A stretch of 26,981 nt of DNA. It comes from Purshia tridentata. Lineage: Eukaryota > Streptophyta > Magnoliopsida > Rosales > Rosaceae. The stretch lies in NCBI GenBank assembly GCA_003254885.1, contig QANT01005300.1, forward strand, positions 1 to 26,981, read 5' to 3'. Position 1 is the first letter of the stretch; each line of letters begins with the position of its first letter. Both the position numbers and the translations under genes were made by a program. Below, piece by piece: positions 1-10,755 of the stretch. Below the pieces are notes generated by a model, which was given only the letters and a program-made list of their open reading frames with translations, searched no databases and had not been told where the DNA came from.

Positions 1-920
1 AAGTCTTTTTCTAATTAGAAATTTGTTAAATTAAGAATAAAAATATTCTTTTTTCTAATTATTTATACTTAACCTGAGTTAACCAAATTTGCTCTCCTAG
101 CAAGGGCTCGGAGACTGGACTAGACCGAGCCGAAATAAACAGATCAGGAGATTGGACCCATTCAGTAAGCCTATTTGAAGATGGATACCAAGACCAGCAT
201 TCGTAGACCAACACTCGACATGACTGGCACCCTCGATTGGATCTGGTTCGGACTGGGCCTTGACCAATTCACCAATCTTCTTAACGCCTTCAAGGCTTCA
301 CCTTGCAAAAAAAATCCTCAATTGATTAATAATCCCAATTGCTAAAATAGCCCCAATTAACAAACCCCATCACCCCAAAATTAGCCCCCAATTGATTAAT
401 AACCCGAAACCCTAACCCAATAACTTATTTTAAAAAACTCTTACCTTCAAATTCTTCAATTCTGGTTGTGGACTTGTGGCTGTGGTTGTGAACTTGTGAT
501 TGTGGTGGCAAGCGGTGGTGACTGGCGAGACTAAGAGAAGAGAGAGAGCAAGTGACTGAGAGAAGAAAGAATGAGATTCCATGTGAGATCAAGGCAAAGA
601 GAAAGAGAAACAGAGAGAGTGAGAGAGTCAGATTGTGTCTTGCCTTGTGATGGCGAGCGGTGGTGGTAAGCAGTGGTGGCATGTGCTGGTGGTTGAGATT
701 GAGAGACTCAGATTTTGAGAGAGAGAGAGAATGAGAGATAGAGAGAGGCGGCTGAGAGTTGAGACAGATAGTTAGAGTTTTATTAAATTAGGCATTAGGG
801 TTTTTTGTTTTTCACTTTTTGCATTTTTAGTTTTTGGGGTTTCATTAGGTTTTTGGCCTTTTTGGGTTTTGTTTGGTGTTTGGAGTTTTTAACTTTTTAA
901 ATTTTATTACATATGATCAA
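1..920. other. Unassigned repeat-like DNA, GA-rich
   Basis: I see no supportable gene here. Positions 520-770 are rich in GA/GAGA on the + strand, which reads as CT-rich on the - strand. The motif CAATTGATTAATAA occurs twice (about 320 and 393). On the - strand the CT-rich block followed by a possible GTAAGA donor near 440 looks like an untranslated leader, perhaps of a degenerate transposon. The reading frame across it is low-complexity Ser/Leu/His and has no recognisable domain. Confidence 0.4.
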
Positions 921-2430
921 GGTGTTAAATTTTGAAATTTTTGGCGAAATTTCGCCGAAAATTTTGTTTTTTGGGGGTATGGAAATTTTAACACCAACCT
1001 ATTAATTTTTCACCGAAATTTCGGTAAAATTTCACCCACTACTCACACCTCAGTAAAAAACCCAAATTGATGGCTTTCTGGTTGGTTGTTGAGGCAAGGG
1101 AAGGGTACCATGAGGTCTAGCTCGATAAGAGGAAGAGATCTTGGGTGGTTTGGGGTCTCGTCATGATCGGAAATGGGAGATCGCCGGCCGAAAGGTGTGA
1201 CTGGTTTTACTTCGCTGCGTCTTTGTGGATGGTCGAATGAGTGATCTGAAATCACCAGTGGAAAGGCGTCATCGATAGCTTTATAACGACACCAAAATCC
1301 CCGAAATCGGAGCTCAGATGAGAGAGATATAAGCGATCAAAGTTTGGTCAAAGAAGAGGAGAGGAGAGAGAGTGCTCGGGGAAGAAGAAGAGGACCAGAT
1401 CTGATCTGACCTGTAATCACCATTTTGCCCTTATGCTTCAAATATTTGTAATTTGAGCTACGTAACTCCGATTCGCAATCCGTTTTCACCTACATGCTCG
1501 TGAGTTCGAGTTCTATCAAACAATGCCAAAATCATAATTTATAAAGATACAATTTAATTATTTCCTCTTAAATCCAAACTTTTATATTAAGGGTATACTC
1601 GTCCAAATCTTTAAATAAATCACCAATCAACGATCAGAGTCCAAAAAATGTTCCGATAATTCCTATGGGTTCCTATCATCTTGTACCATTTTTTATCACC
1701 TTAACTTCAAATTTTAATTACCCATACCTCATTTAGTTTAATTTATATATTTCTAAATAATTCTCAATAACTTCTATAAATATTTAATTACTTAAATTAA
1801 TTCGTCAAAAATCCTTATAACCTCAAATAAATATCTAAGAATCTCCAAACATTTATTTTGTCTCCACTCCAAGAATCTCCAAACCTTAAATAATGCACAT
1901 AACAAAAATCATAACCTCAAATAATATTCCATGAATCTTCAAAACTTGTTGTTGTCTCTAAATCAATTTAAAAAAATTTTCTTAGGTCTCACAACTCAAC
2001 TTTTCTTTAAGCTTTTTCAGTCCATAACCAATAAATTAACATTCTTAATAAAATTCAGATCAAGTTATTATATGATTATTTATGTTTAATTTATGATTCA
2101 AAATTATAGTATAAATAAAACTAAGGTATTTATTCAATAAAACATATGTAATTATTAATTAGTGAACCATTTTTTATATAGTATTTGTCTCCAGCGCGCA
2201 TAATATTCATCTTATATCACATGAAACCCATTATATAATTTGGTTTCTTCAATGTTTTTTATCAAAGTAGTAGATAATATGTTAAATAAACATATGGTAA
2301 AGTATCATTCAAAATTTCTGTATTTTAATAGTAATTTCCGTCATTTCAGTTTAATTTCTGTCGAAATTTAAAATTTCCCGAAATTTCCGTCGAAAATTTC
2401 CACAGAACTGAAATTTAACTTCTTGGCTCT
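921..2430. repeat. Possible degenerate transposon with CGAAATTTCG-rich ends
   Basis: Both ends of this stretch are packed with CGAAATTT/AAATTTCG motifs. The left end (921-1035) has two perfect 14-bp palindromes, GGCGAAATTTCGCC at 943-956 and ACCGAAATTTCGGT at 1012-1025, inside a larger hairpin whose arms are GGTGTTAAA at 921 and its complement near 988. The right end (2310-2430) is a run of AAATTTC/GAAATTT words ending in AAATTTAAC, which mirrors GTTAAATTT at 924. The interior (1040-1500) is less AT-rich and has no intact coding frame. I infer an old non-autonomous element or two nested ones. No target-site duplication was found, so the borders are uncertain. Confidence 0.35.
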
Positions 2431-3600
2431 ATATTAATTAAATTTAATTATTAAATGTGTTGTCTTGTCAATTACTTGTCCTTCGTATTAACTAGACTCT
2501 TAAAAATAATATCCATGCTGTTACTAAACATAAGAAAATGTGAAATGTAGAACTTTATAATTTTTACTTGTTTGTTTCTAAACCTAAATCTATGCTCGGA
2601 ATAGTCTAATTTTGAACTGTCACGTCAAGTTACAAATTAAAGAATAAAGATGATGCATTCAGCAAGCAATAATGGCTGAATATATTCTTCACAAAAATTA
2701 CCCAACAAATAATGGGTCAAAATATTATCTTATTTGTTAGTCAATAATAGAAGGCAGAAGGTGGTGCACAGCTGGTGCCAAATGCCTCCCATTCTATTTT
2801 CATTTTTGGTTTTTAGTTTTAAGTTAACATGTCTTATGTTTAGTTGTACAATCCATCTGAGCATGTGATTTACTTCTATCATTCAATTTTTTTTTTCTTT
2901 TTCATGATCACCATATATCTAACATATGACTTTACTACTTGAGTGCACAAACCAAAGACTTATAAGTTAGATATCTAACATATCACCATCTAATATATAT
3001 TAGATATATTCACACAATACATGTTACAACCAAAGACTTATAAGTTACAACTTACAACCATATTCATATATATATTAAAAATCAAGAAACCATTATCTTC
3101 AATCTGTTAAGTTTCATTTAAAGTAATTAAGAAAATCTACTCATCTTTCACACAATTGGCAGTACTAGTAAATATCTTCAACTTTATTGCATTGAAATGA
3201 ATCACATTTAATTGACACCATCGATCAATTTTTACAAAACATGATTTGGGTGTTGAAGCATCTCTCATCTTCTCACACTATAGTACCCTAAAAATGCAAT
3301 ACCTATATATATGTCACCCTCAAAATGTACTATTCACACAGTAATAATACCTTGCCACTTGCATATATATATGAATTAGTCATGGTGAATACATACAGAG
3401 TAAAACTAGTTCACACATATATATAGCCTACTAAAGTAGTAGGTGAAAACCTAATGAGCCACGCACTTGCATCGGTTACACCTAATCACACCAGTAGATG
3501 TATGCATGTATGAAATAACTTGTACAGTACGTACTGATTGGTAGTAATAAGTAGATATGCCGCTGAATTGTACCATTGCAAAGGTTAATTATCAGAATCC
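2431..3600. other. AT-rich intergenic DNA upstream of the protease relic
   Basis: No gene or complete mobile element is visible. It contains many ATATAT runs and a short palindrome at about 3428-3444 (CCTACT, then AGTAGG). The last 150 bases are homologous to the upstream region of the second protease relic: the segment near 3452-3484, with the word GGTTACACCTA, matches the reverse complement of about 20253-20282. That part is probably old promoter sequence. Confidence 0.4.
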
Positions 3601-3604
3601 ACAG

Positions 3605-3612
3605 TATAAATA
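3605..3612 (+). promoter_or_regulatory. TATA box of the aspartic-protease-like relic
   Basis: TATAAATA lies 57 bases upstream of the first ATG at 3669. This spacing leaves room for a start site about 30 bases downstream of the box and a short leader. It suggests the interrupted gene once had a working promoter and could still be transcribed. Confidence 0.5.
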
Positions 3613-3668
3613 CGTACTAGACCTTATGAGACGTTAGAAACATACTTAAATTACAAAACAGTAGAACC

Positions 3669-3956
3669 ATGAGCCAACTGAGAACTATGTCTAGTAGTAC
3701 TACCAGTGTTCCATTTTTCTTTTGTACTGTTCTCATAGCCTTATTTCTCATGTTTGCTGCAACCAATATGGGAGGCACAGCCCAAGGTTTCAGCATCCCC
3801 ATGCATACCATTTTCTCACCCAAATTGTCCTTCTCCCTAAAAAATCTTACTCTTTTGGAACAACATAAAATACTGACTCAAATCTCTAAAGCTCACGTCT
3901 TCAAACTTCTTCCACGCATTGTGTCACGGTCTGCTTTTAGAGTCAAGCATCCGTGA
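3669..3956 (+). pseudogene. Aspartic protease (nepenthesin-like) N-terminal fragment, truncated by LTR
   Basis: This 95-residue frame begins at ATG 3669; a second in-frame ATG at 3687 is the one aligned with the start of the - strand paralogue. Residues 14-31 form a hydrophobic signal peptide, followed by GFSIPM at 40-45 and a segment (LTLLEQHKILTQISKAH) resembling the propeptide of plant A1 aspartic proteases of the nepenthesin group, whose propeptides carry a similar Leu/Ile-rich helix ending in SxAR/SKA. The catalytic domain is absent. A solo LTR begins at 3922, inside the codon after residue 84, so the last 11 residues and the stop are LTR sequence. Skipping the LTR and one target copy, the frame would run only to a TAG at 5054-5056, so the gene was probably already short before the insertion. 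A small secreted-peptide gene is the alternative, but homology to the relic at 20164 favours a protease relic. Confidence 0.6.
3917..3921. repeat. Target-site duplication CATTG, left copy
   Basis: CATTG directly precedes the LTR and is repeated exactly at 5005-5009 after it. A 5-bp duplication is the size expected from LTR-retrotransposon integrase. Confidence 0.85.
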
Positions 3957-5004
3957 CATTAATATGAAGTATGGAGGGTCAAATGGCAAGATATAGGCAT
4001 TCGTTTGGCGAAGAGTGGCCGGGTTGCGGGCGTAGAAGGTATTTCGGTAATTTGGCAGTTTCGGGTTCTTCTGGTTGGAATTTGAGAAATCTAAAAATAC
4101 CGTTGAATCCAGAAGGCCGAAACGAGTCCAACGCAACTGACGGATCATCATTCGGAGTTCGGATGAATTTGTTATGGGCCATTATGACTCCTCGCGCAAA
4201 GTGATATTTCCTCCTGTTTTGTGAAGAAAGGCATAAAATGCTCTTTAGGGGGAGGCATGGTGTCAAGCTCTCCACCACCCCCGGCGCCTTCACCAAAGGG
4301 GCGTTAAGCGAGCTACTCTAGGGCCCTGTGGGGACCCAGGGGGCGGGCATATGACTTCCAGAGGGCAGTTATATGTCTCCGTGGCACAGGAGGTGACACG
4401 GACAGTACAAGCTAGCGGGAGTGCTTGTATTGCGCTGTGCGCGTGTCGACGAGGCTAATTGAGAGAATTCCTTATGCCGCGCAATATGTTTACCATGTAA
4501 GCTACATGTGAACTCCCGGGGGCTTCATGGTGCGCAACGGCCATGTAGTACTCTATATGTACAACGGTACGGGAAGGGGCGACCCCGTGTCTTTAGAGGA
4601 AAAGCAGATGTAGGGCATCGGAGAAGGATTGCCCAAATCGGGTGGCATGCTTACTAGTCCATTTGCGGGTCCAACTCGAGGAAAGGACTATGGGCCTGAG
4701 TTAGCCCTTAGTGCCACGACAAACAATGATGTGCAAACAAGACAAGACCCAACATAGAGAAGGGAATGCCGGCGTTATAAGAACCTATCGATTGGGCGAG
4801 TGTCTTGGCTAACAACCATCGGCACAAGGAAGCGATCGTATAGTCGTTGTGAGTGAGACTCGAGGGAGTAGTTCTTGTTGGCAAACCTCAAGATGGAACA
4901 AAAATCATGAATGAAGGTTATGAGGAAGGAAGGCTGGCCTTGGTTCAAAGGAATCGTGGCGCCACACGGTTATATTCCGCTGTGTTAAAAGTGAGACCGT
5001 GACA
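3922..5004. mobile_element. Solo LTR, probably Ty3/gypsy (1083 bp)
   Basis: The element starts TGTCACGGTCT and ends AGACCGTGACA, a perfect 11-bp inverted repeat with the canonical TG...CA termini. It is flanked by an identical 5-bp duplication, CATTG. It is visibly more GC-rich than its surroundings and contains no reverse transcriptase, integrase or gag frame. It is therefore a single LTR left after recombination between the two LTRs of a full element, not an intact retrotransposon. TGTCACG-type ends are common in plant Ty3/gypsy families, which is why I favour gypsy. The inverted ends do not fix the orientation. Short frames within it (for example 3971-4204) have no domain similarity that I recognise. 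The exact duplication suggests a fairly recent insertion. Confidence 0.82.
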
Positions 5005-5009
5005 CATTG
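5005..5009. repeat. Target-site duplication CATTG, right copy
   Basis: Exact copy of the pentamer at 3917-3921, directly after the terminal TGACA of the LTR. Confidence 0.85.
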
Positions 5010-8000
5010 GTCGGGAATCTAAGTATAAGTCGAGAGACTCAAGCATAAGTTGGTAGAGCCATGCAAGCATAATTCAGGTGACCCAAGCATAAGTGCAGAT
5101 CTGCTTATTAGGCTTGGGCCTTAGCTATGAAATGTATTGTCATTTGGGTCATGTGATTGTCATCTAAAGCCCCGTACGACTTGTCGTTGTGCACAGACCA
5201 CAAGTACTTGAGCTTCTTAATTATTTTGAACAAGCAATCCCTCAGTACAAATACAATGATACTTGGGTTTGTTTGTACACTTGAAGTGTACTGTACGGTG
5301 GAGGTGCAGAGAAAACTGAAAAACTGCAAATTAGGCGATATCATATTATTGACAACCCATGGGTTGTTCAGTTTGTCTGCATAGATCAGTAGCGTGCACA
5401 ATAAGCTTGCCTCGAGACATGTGTCAATAGCCAAAATGATGAAGAAGAATAGTATGTGTACTATGTCTATCACTCTATCCGTAGCTTTGCAAGCATTGGC
5501 TCATTTGGTGCTTAATTACTGCCACTGCTGCATCACCAGTCACAATTGACTGGGTCCACTCGCTTTTAGTACCACCTACATACAATGAACGACATATATA
5601 CAAGCCTCCATCATATACGTACTTGTCCGGATTATTAAACTTTTTTTTACTTCTTGCAAATGATTTTCCCCATTGTATTTTGTATTTATTTATATTATTT
5701 TATTTTGGGTTCGAAGAATGCTTAGAATTTGAGGAATAGAATCAAAATTCTTGTTGCGGGTGTGAATTATAACCTCACTTAATATGGGGCAGTCAAACAA
5801 GGATTTGAATTTGAGGAAAGAAAAGCAAGAATCAAATTCTTATTACAAGGGTGACTTAGTATATAGTAAGGTTATTGTTGAAAGTGATATCTCATATCGA
5901 GAAAGTCAATTTTGTCTTGCCCTACAATGTATAAGTTCTTGGGTCATTTTATTTATTGTTAATTGGTTTTGGATATGATGCTTTAATTTTTACAGTAAAT
6001 TGTTGTTAAGCCACAAATTTTCAACTGTTTTAAGTTAGTATTATTATATTCTTTAGTTTGCAGCCACAAAGTTTAAGTTCTCTTTATTATTCAGCCATTA
6101 ATCAATTATTTTTTTTTTCCTTCCAGAGAATCATTATGGACTTGTTACATAAGCATTACGGTAAATAGGAAAGCTAACACCTTCATTGAAAGCTTCAACA
6201 CATCTGCCATGCCTTTTCTTTTTCAGGTTTCTGCTCCGAGGCACTTGCAAAAGCATGAATAAGCCAAATGGTTCAGCCACGTACCACCTATTTTTATTAT
6301 TCTTTCATCAATTAATGCAATACATGCATCAATTGAAAAACAAAAAAAGTCATGTAGAAACTTGAATAGAAAAAAATTGCAACTCTCCTCAGATTGTGAA
6401 GATCAACTATGAAAAATAACTCTCCCTTAGGAAAAGCCGCATGCTTATACTAAATCGATGAACCAAATCGATGATGAATTCCTCAGAGGCTCTGCTTATA
6501 CTATCTCTTTGGCTTATCTTGGGCTTCCAAGTTCTTGTAGTTGTGCATTCAAGTGGACTTGACTGGTTTTGCAAGGCCCAGAAGAGTCTGCTAGTTGTTC
6601 GTAATTTCTTTTACACTTCTAAAGTTGTGTATCAGAGGGCGATGGTCACAGTTCTTAAAGTCGTCAAGGGTTACACTTCTAAAGTGTAATTTTTTTATTT
6701 ATAAAATGTAATTCTTATTTAATTAAGATTTAGTTTGAGTTTTTATTGAGTTACACTTTCGTTTAATTTTTTTGTTATAACTTCATATGTCAAGAGTTAC
6801 ACTTTATAATTTCGTAGAATTACACTTTATTTACTTTTTTTCGTAAGAATTTTTTGTTTTTTGTTTTTATATTTTTATAGCTAAAATTTTTTTTTTGTGC
6901 TTAAAAATGTATTTTGTAACCTATTAATAAATAATTATATTTTTTGTGGCTTAAAAATAAATAAATTTAAAATTTGAGTTTATAACTAAAAAATATGATA
7001 AATTGTGGCTTATTAATAAAGTGCTCTAATTTTTATATAGTATCAAAACGAATAATATATATATATATATATAAATATATCAAATCTAACATACGTACTT
7101 GGATATTGAGCTTTAGTAACGCCACGCGTGAGAAAAGAGTAGGGGAAGTAACATGATTTCCTACATCATGGAAGTAAAGTATTGGCTTAGAATTTATAAA
7201 GTGATTTTGGATGAAGTGATTAATGAGCTATGTCAAGCACTAATCTCACAAAGCAATGGACCGCGCACTTTGATCCACAGGCCCAAACCTAGGCTAATCA
7301 TCTGGGCACACAGTTGACCAATAGTCATCCACATGGTCGACTCATATGACGCCACGTGGACCATAACTTTTTAGGGAATATTAACTATGATATTAACAAA
7401 AAGGAGTTGATTAGAGAAAGGAGTTGGATTAAAGGTTAAGACAGATTGTGCCATAATTTTGCTATTTATTGACAAATACAATTCTAGAACTATTGCTCCA
7501 TCAACCGGAGTCACATCATGTTGGGTGCCATAAATTGATCCACTTTGCAACAACGAAAAGCAAAGCATACACTGTTGTTCGTTTTCTGAAAAGTAACTGT
7601 TGGTACTAATTTGACTGTTATATGCAAAATATTAATGAGTTTGGTTATAAACTACTTGTCATTGTGTATTATGATTTGGATGACATATAATAAAAGATGG
7701 AAATTAAAAAGAATTTGCTAGATTTTAAGGTCTCACAAAAATTTTAGTTAAATAAGTCCAGTTAAAGATTAATAATATATATGGGAAAAATTCAAAAATT
7801 ATCTTTTTCACCAACCTATTAAATTAGTGTCATTTATATTAAATTTATTAATAATTTGATGCTTGGAGTTAATTTACTAAATTTAATAGTGTAAGAGAAA
7901 CAAAGTATGATCCAGTTGTTGATGACGTTGTTTCTCTAAAGAAAAAGTAAAGTTCATATTCTCTCTTTCAGATATCATAATTGGTAAAATAAATATATAA

Positions 8001-8186
8001 AAAATTGAAGTAATCGGCAGTGGTGCTGTTGACTATTGTCATTGTCATTGCACATTTTAATAAAATTTGAAATTGTTTAAATGATACCAACAATTTTGAC
8101 TATTGGAATCATTTAAAGAAATTTTCATCATTCACCTATACAATTTTTTTCTGTAGTATTGTTTTGCGGTTTTAGAATTTTGGGAT
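5010..8186. other. Intergenic DNA without a supportable gene
   Basis: Immediately after the LTR (5010-5110) the word CAAGCATAA recurs three times, giving a short degenerate repeat. Positions 5700-5870 hold an imperfect direct repeat around GAATTTGAGGAA. Between 6600 and 6840 the word TTACACTT recurs at least five times in T-rich sequence. A (TA)n run sits at about 7053-7080. Frames of up to 121 codons on the - strand (5108-5473) and 72 codons on the + strand (6471-6689) have no family features that I recognise and probably arise by chance. Confidence 0.4.
7352..7359. promoter_or_regulatory. G-box palindrome CCACGTGG
   Basis: CCACGTGG is a perfect G-box/ABRE core, with a W-box-like TTGACC near 7314. 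The nearest gene downstream starts 3.4 kb away, so a regulatory role is only a possibility. Confidence 0.2.
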
Positions 8187-8365
8187 GAGCATGAATGCCA
8201 TGAAACTCATTTTTCATGGGCATCAAAAACCCCAAGTCGAGGTTTTGCATTCCAAAATAAATAGATGAGTTTCAAAGAGCATGAATGCCATGAAACTCAT
8301 TTTTCATGGGCGTCAAAAACCCCAAGTCGAGGTTTTGCATTCCAAAATAAATAGATGAGTTTCAA
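8187..8365. repeat. 90-bp tandem duplication
   Basis: Two adjacent copies, 8187-8276 and 8277-8365, differ visibly at only one internal base (A or G in GGGCATC/GGGCGTC). Each copy carries TGAAACTCA near its start and TGAGTTTCA near its end, so each unit can fold back on itself. This looks like a recently duplicated MITE-like fragment or a replication-slippage product. Confidence 0.85.
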
Positions 8366-9693
8366 GTTCTCATTCTGATTTGTTTATTTTAACTTTATAA
8401 TAAATTATAATAACCACTGTATCTTAAGTTGGTGATTTACTATTAATTACATTGAAACATTTCAAGTTAAAACTTGTTACTATTCTGTCTGTAATACATT
8501 ATTGTAATTGTGTTTATATTAAAGAAAGTAAAACAACAATCTACAATAACACTCTATGAAGGTTTCTTTCCTACGAAAAGAAAAAACATAAATAGACGAA
8601 ACATTTCAGCTCAAGTGTACAGTAACCTAACGTCTCTTTTCACATTCTCTACGCAGCTTTTTTTCTATAGAAGAGAAGCATCCAAAACTCCACACCTAAA
8701 TGAAGACATTGCTTCTGTATGTGTTGGAGATTGGTATAGCTGAATAGGAATCTGCTCACGAATATTATGTAATTTATAAAAGAAAAAAAGAACAAAGAAA
8801 AAAGAAAGCACGACATAGAAGGCACATGGCTGTAACGGTCCATATAAAAAGCACCGGCCGGCATGCTTGTTATTGTAATGTGACAGTTGGGTGCTGATAA
8901 CCCCGGCCAAAGTAACAGATTCTTAAATATTAATTTGCATAGTAAATGCTACCATATCACCATTTCCAGCTGTTTGCTTCGTAGTCGCTTAAAATTCATT
9001 TGGGACATTACACTATTAATATTCCTCCTACAAAATATCAAAATTGCAATAAATACAAAATTTTATCAAATTAAAATTACCATACCAATGACTAATCACC
9101 ACTAAATCTCTCTAAGTATGATTACTAATATTACTTAGTATACCAATATATTGTTACAAAATAACTCAAATATATAGTACATGTTTAATTATTAATATAA
9201 TATATTGTGTTTAAATTTATTATTTGAATCAATTTGTAATATTAACTTCACATGTCATGTTGATATATTATTCTCATTACCCCTGCATTTGGAAAATTAC
9301 ATGATTAATATTTATCAGAAAAAAAAAAATTTAAAGATTGTCCACCAATGTCATTTACCTAAAAAAATTTAGAAGGAGCAAAAATTGCTTAAGATAACAG
9401 TAGGGAAAATTTCTTGCTTTTTTACTTCATAGCACATGATCTTATCACCTAGAGCCTATTGTTACAACAAACTCAGCAGTTTTTTTGACTTTTGTAAGTG
9501 AAGCCATTCATTTAGATTCCTTTCTCTCTAATAGTTTTTCCTTTATCGTTCTCAAATCTCAACTTATTATAGTACTTTTGTTTTGATTATAGGGAGGGGG
9601 AATGTTTAAACTCGAGCGTGTAAGAAAGAGTTTTTGTCTTCGGCTAACTAAGCCAACTTCAATTCACAACTTATTCTAGTAATTTAGTCAGAC
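8366..9693. other. AT-rich intergenic DNA
   Basis: No gene is supported. The frames on both strands near 8510-9105 are short and of low complexity. Positions about 9618-9667 form one copy of a dispersed repeat described separately. Otherwise only A/T-rich sequence is visible. Confidence 0.4.
9618..9667. repeat. Dispersed repeat, copy 1
   Basis: The stretch containing CGGCTAACTAAGCCAACTTC is similar to 17092-17142 (CGACTAACTAAGTCAATTGC) at roughly 80% by eye. Both continue into CAATTCAC. The pair looks like fragments of one retroposon family. Confidence 0.5.
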
Positions 9694-9835
9694 CTAATTG
9701 TTTAAATGTGATAAATAAAAGTTTAGAAACATACTAGGAAAAGAGTAACTTAATTATTTATGAAACTAATTGTTTAAATGTGATAAATAAAAGTTTAGAA
9801 GCATACTAGGAAAAGAGTAACTTAATTATTTATGA
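9694..9835. repeat. 72-bp tandem duplication
   Basis: Two adjacent copies, 9694-9765 and 9766-9835, start with CTAATTGTTTAAATG and end with TTAATTATTTATGAA. I see one substitution between them (GAAACATA or GAAGCATA). It is AT-rich and non-coding. Confidence 0.85.
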
Positions 9836-10560
9836 ATAAGTCTATTGAAACCCACCAATATAGGTTAATTTAGCAAATGTAGCAATGGAATAACAAGCCA
9901 ATTATAATTTTTATTTCTTTCATAAAATAATGAAAAAAGAAAAAGAAAAAGAGGAATCATTAACAAATGGGAAAAAGGAGGATGAAGCAATAAAAGAACA
10001 ACCACCTTTATGTATGGGCAAATATAAAATTTCACTATTTTATTGATATAGCTCAAGTTATGAAAATAAACTTGGTGAAATATAATAATAAAGTTGAGTT
10101 TCTATGGATCATGTCATGCAATTATGTAGCATTAAAAAAGATTGCAATTTGCAAATGAACCAAAAATGGCCGCTCTTAAATTTTAAACTAAAAACCATGT
10201 TACACAATCAATTTGGTCTTGAAACTAGCAAATCCATAATGGTCTTGGCAATGAGTATCACACACTACACTACCACTATACACATACACTACTCACAAAG
10301 CATGGTATGGAAAGAGTTTTAAGTTTAATTCCATAATCCAAAAAGTGGTAAAAAGAAAAGTTTACTGCTGAAATGGGCAAGGATTGCATGTTACTTTGTC
10401 CCTCTTTCCCCATTCATGATCACACTTTTTTAATTTTTGGCACACTAAAAAATTAATGAGCTTATTATCATTCTTCTTTTTTATTTTAACATTTTCCAAT
10501 TGTTTTTCTTTAAATTTTTGGTTTCATATTTTGTTTATGCTAAATTAAATGATATAATTT
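9836..10560. other. AT-rich upstream region of the ZAT gene
   Basis: No gene, tRNA or complete transposon is visible. This is probably the distal promoter of the zinc-finger gene. A TGTGTGTG run lies at about 10567. I could not assign a clear TATA box. Confidence 0.35.
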
Positions 10561-10624
10561 TGGGGTTGTGTGTGTCTTTTGGTGAAGGAATGCTTGTCAC
10601 CTACTCCTTTTAAGTTCCCAAATC

Positions 10625-10755
10625 TCTCCATACTACTCTCTCAAAGGCCAAAGCTTTAGAGAGAGAGATAGAGGAAGATAGAGAGAGCAAGAGTTGATCT
10701 TTGCTCTCTGCTTTCCTTCACTTTGCTCTGCTTTGCTTTGCTGTGTACTGTGCCA
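10625..10755 (+). promoter_or_regulatory. Probable 5' leader of the ZAT gene
   Basis: The stretch changes from a CT motif (ACTACTCTCTC) to GAGAGAGAGATAGAG and then to CTTTGCTCTGC-type repeats just before the start codon. It contains no ATG between about 10592 and 10756, so translation should begin at the first ATG. Purine/pyrimidine-rich leaders like this are common in plant genes. The transcription start cannot be placed exactly. Confidence 0.45.

Noticed and set aside
425..682. 85-codon - strand frame with Leu/Ser-rich hydrophobic segment
   Set aside because: It is the translation of a CT/GA-rich low-complexity stretch, with no domain and no gene structure around it.
3971..4296. Overlapping frames of 75-105 codons inside the solo LTR
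   Set aside because: They lie in the body of a non-coding LTR, overlap on both strands and match no retrotransposon protein.
5108..5473. 121-codon - strand frame after the LTR
   Set aside because: It starts at GTG, has no recognised motif and no promoter or splice context. A faint CTDHKYL word on the opposite strand recalls RNase H of retroelements but is not followed by any further match.
6471..6689. 72-codon + strand frame with hydrophobic N-terminus (MMNSSEALLIL...)
   Set aside because: It could pass as a secreted peptide, but the 3' half is made of the repeated TTACACTT-type sequence and there is no supporting context.
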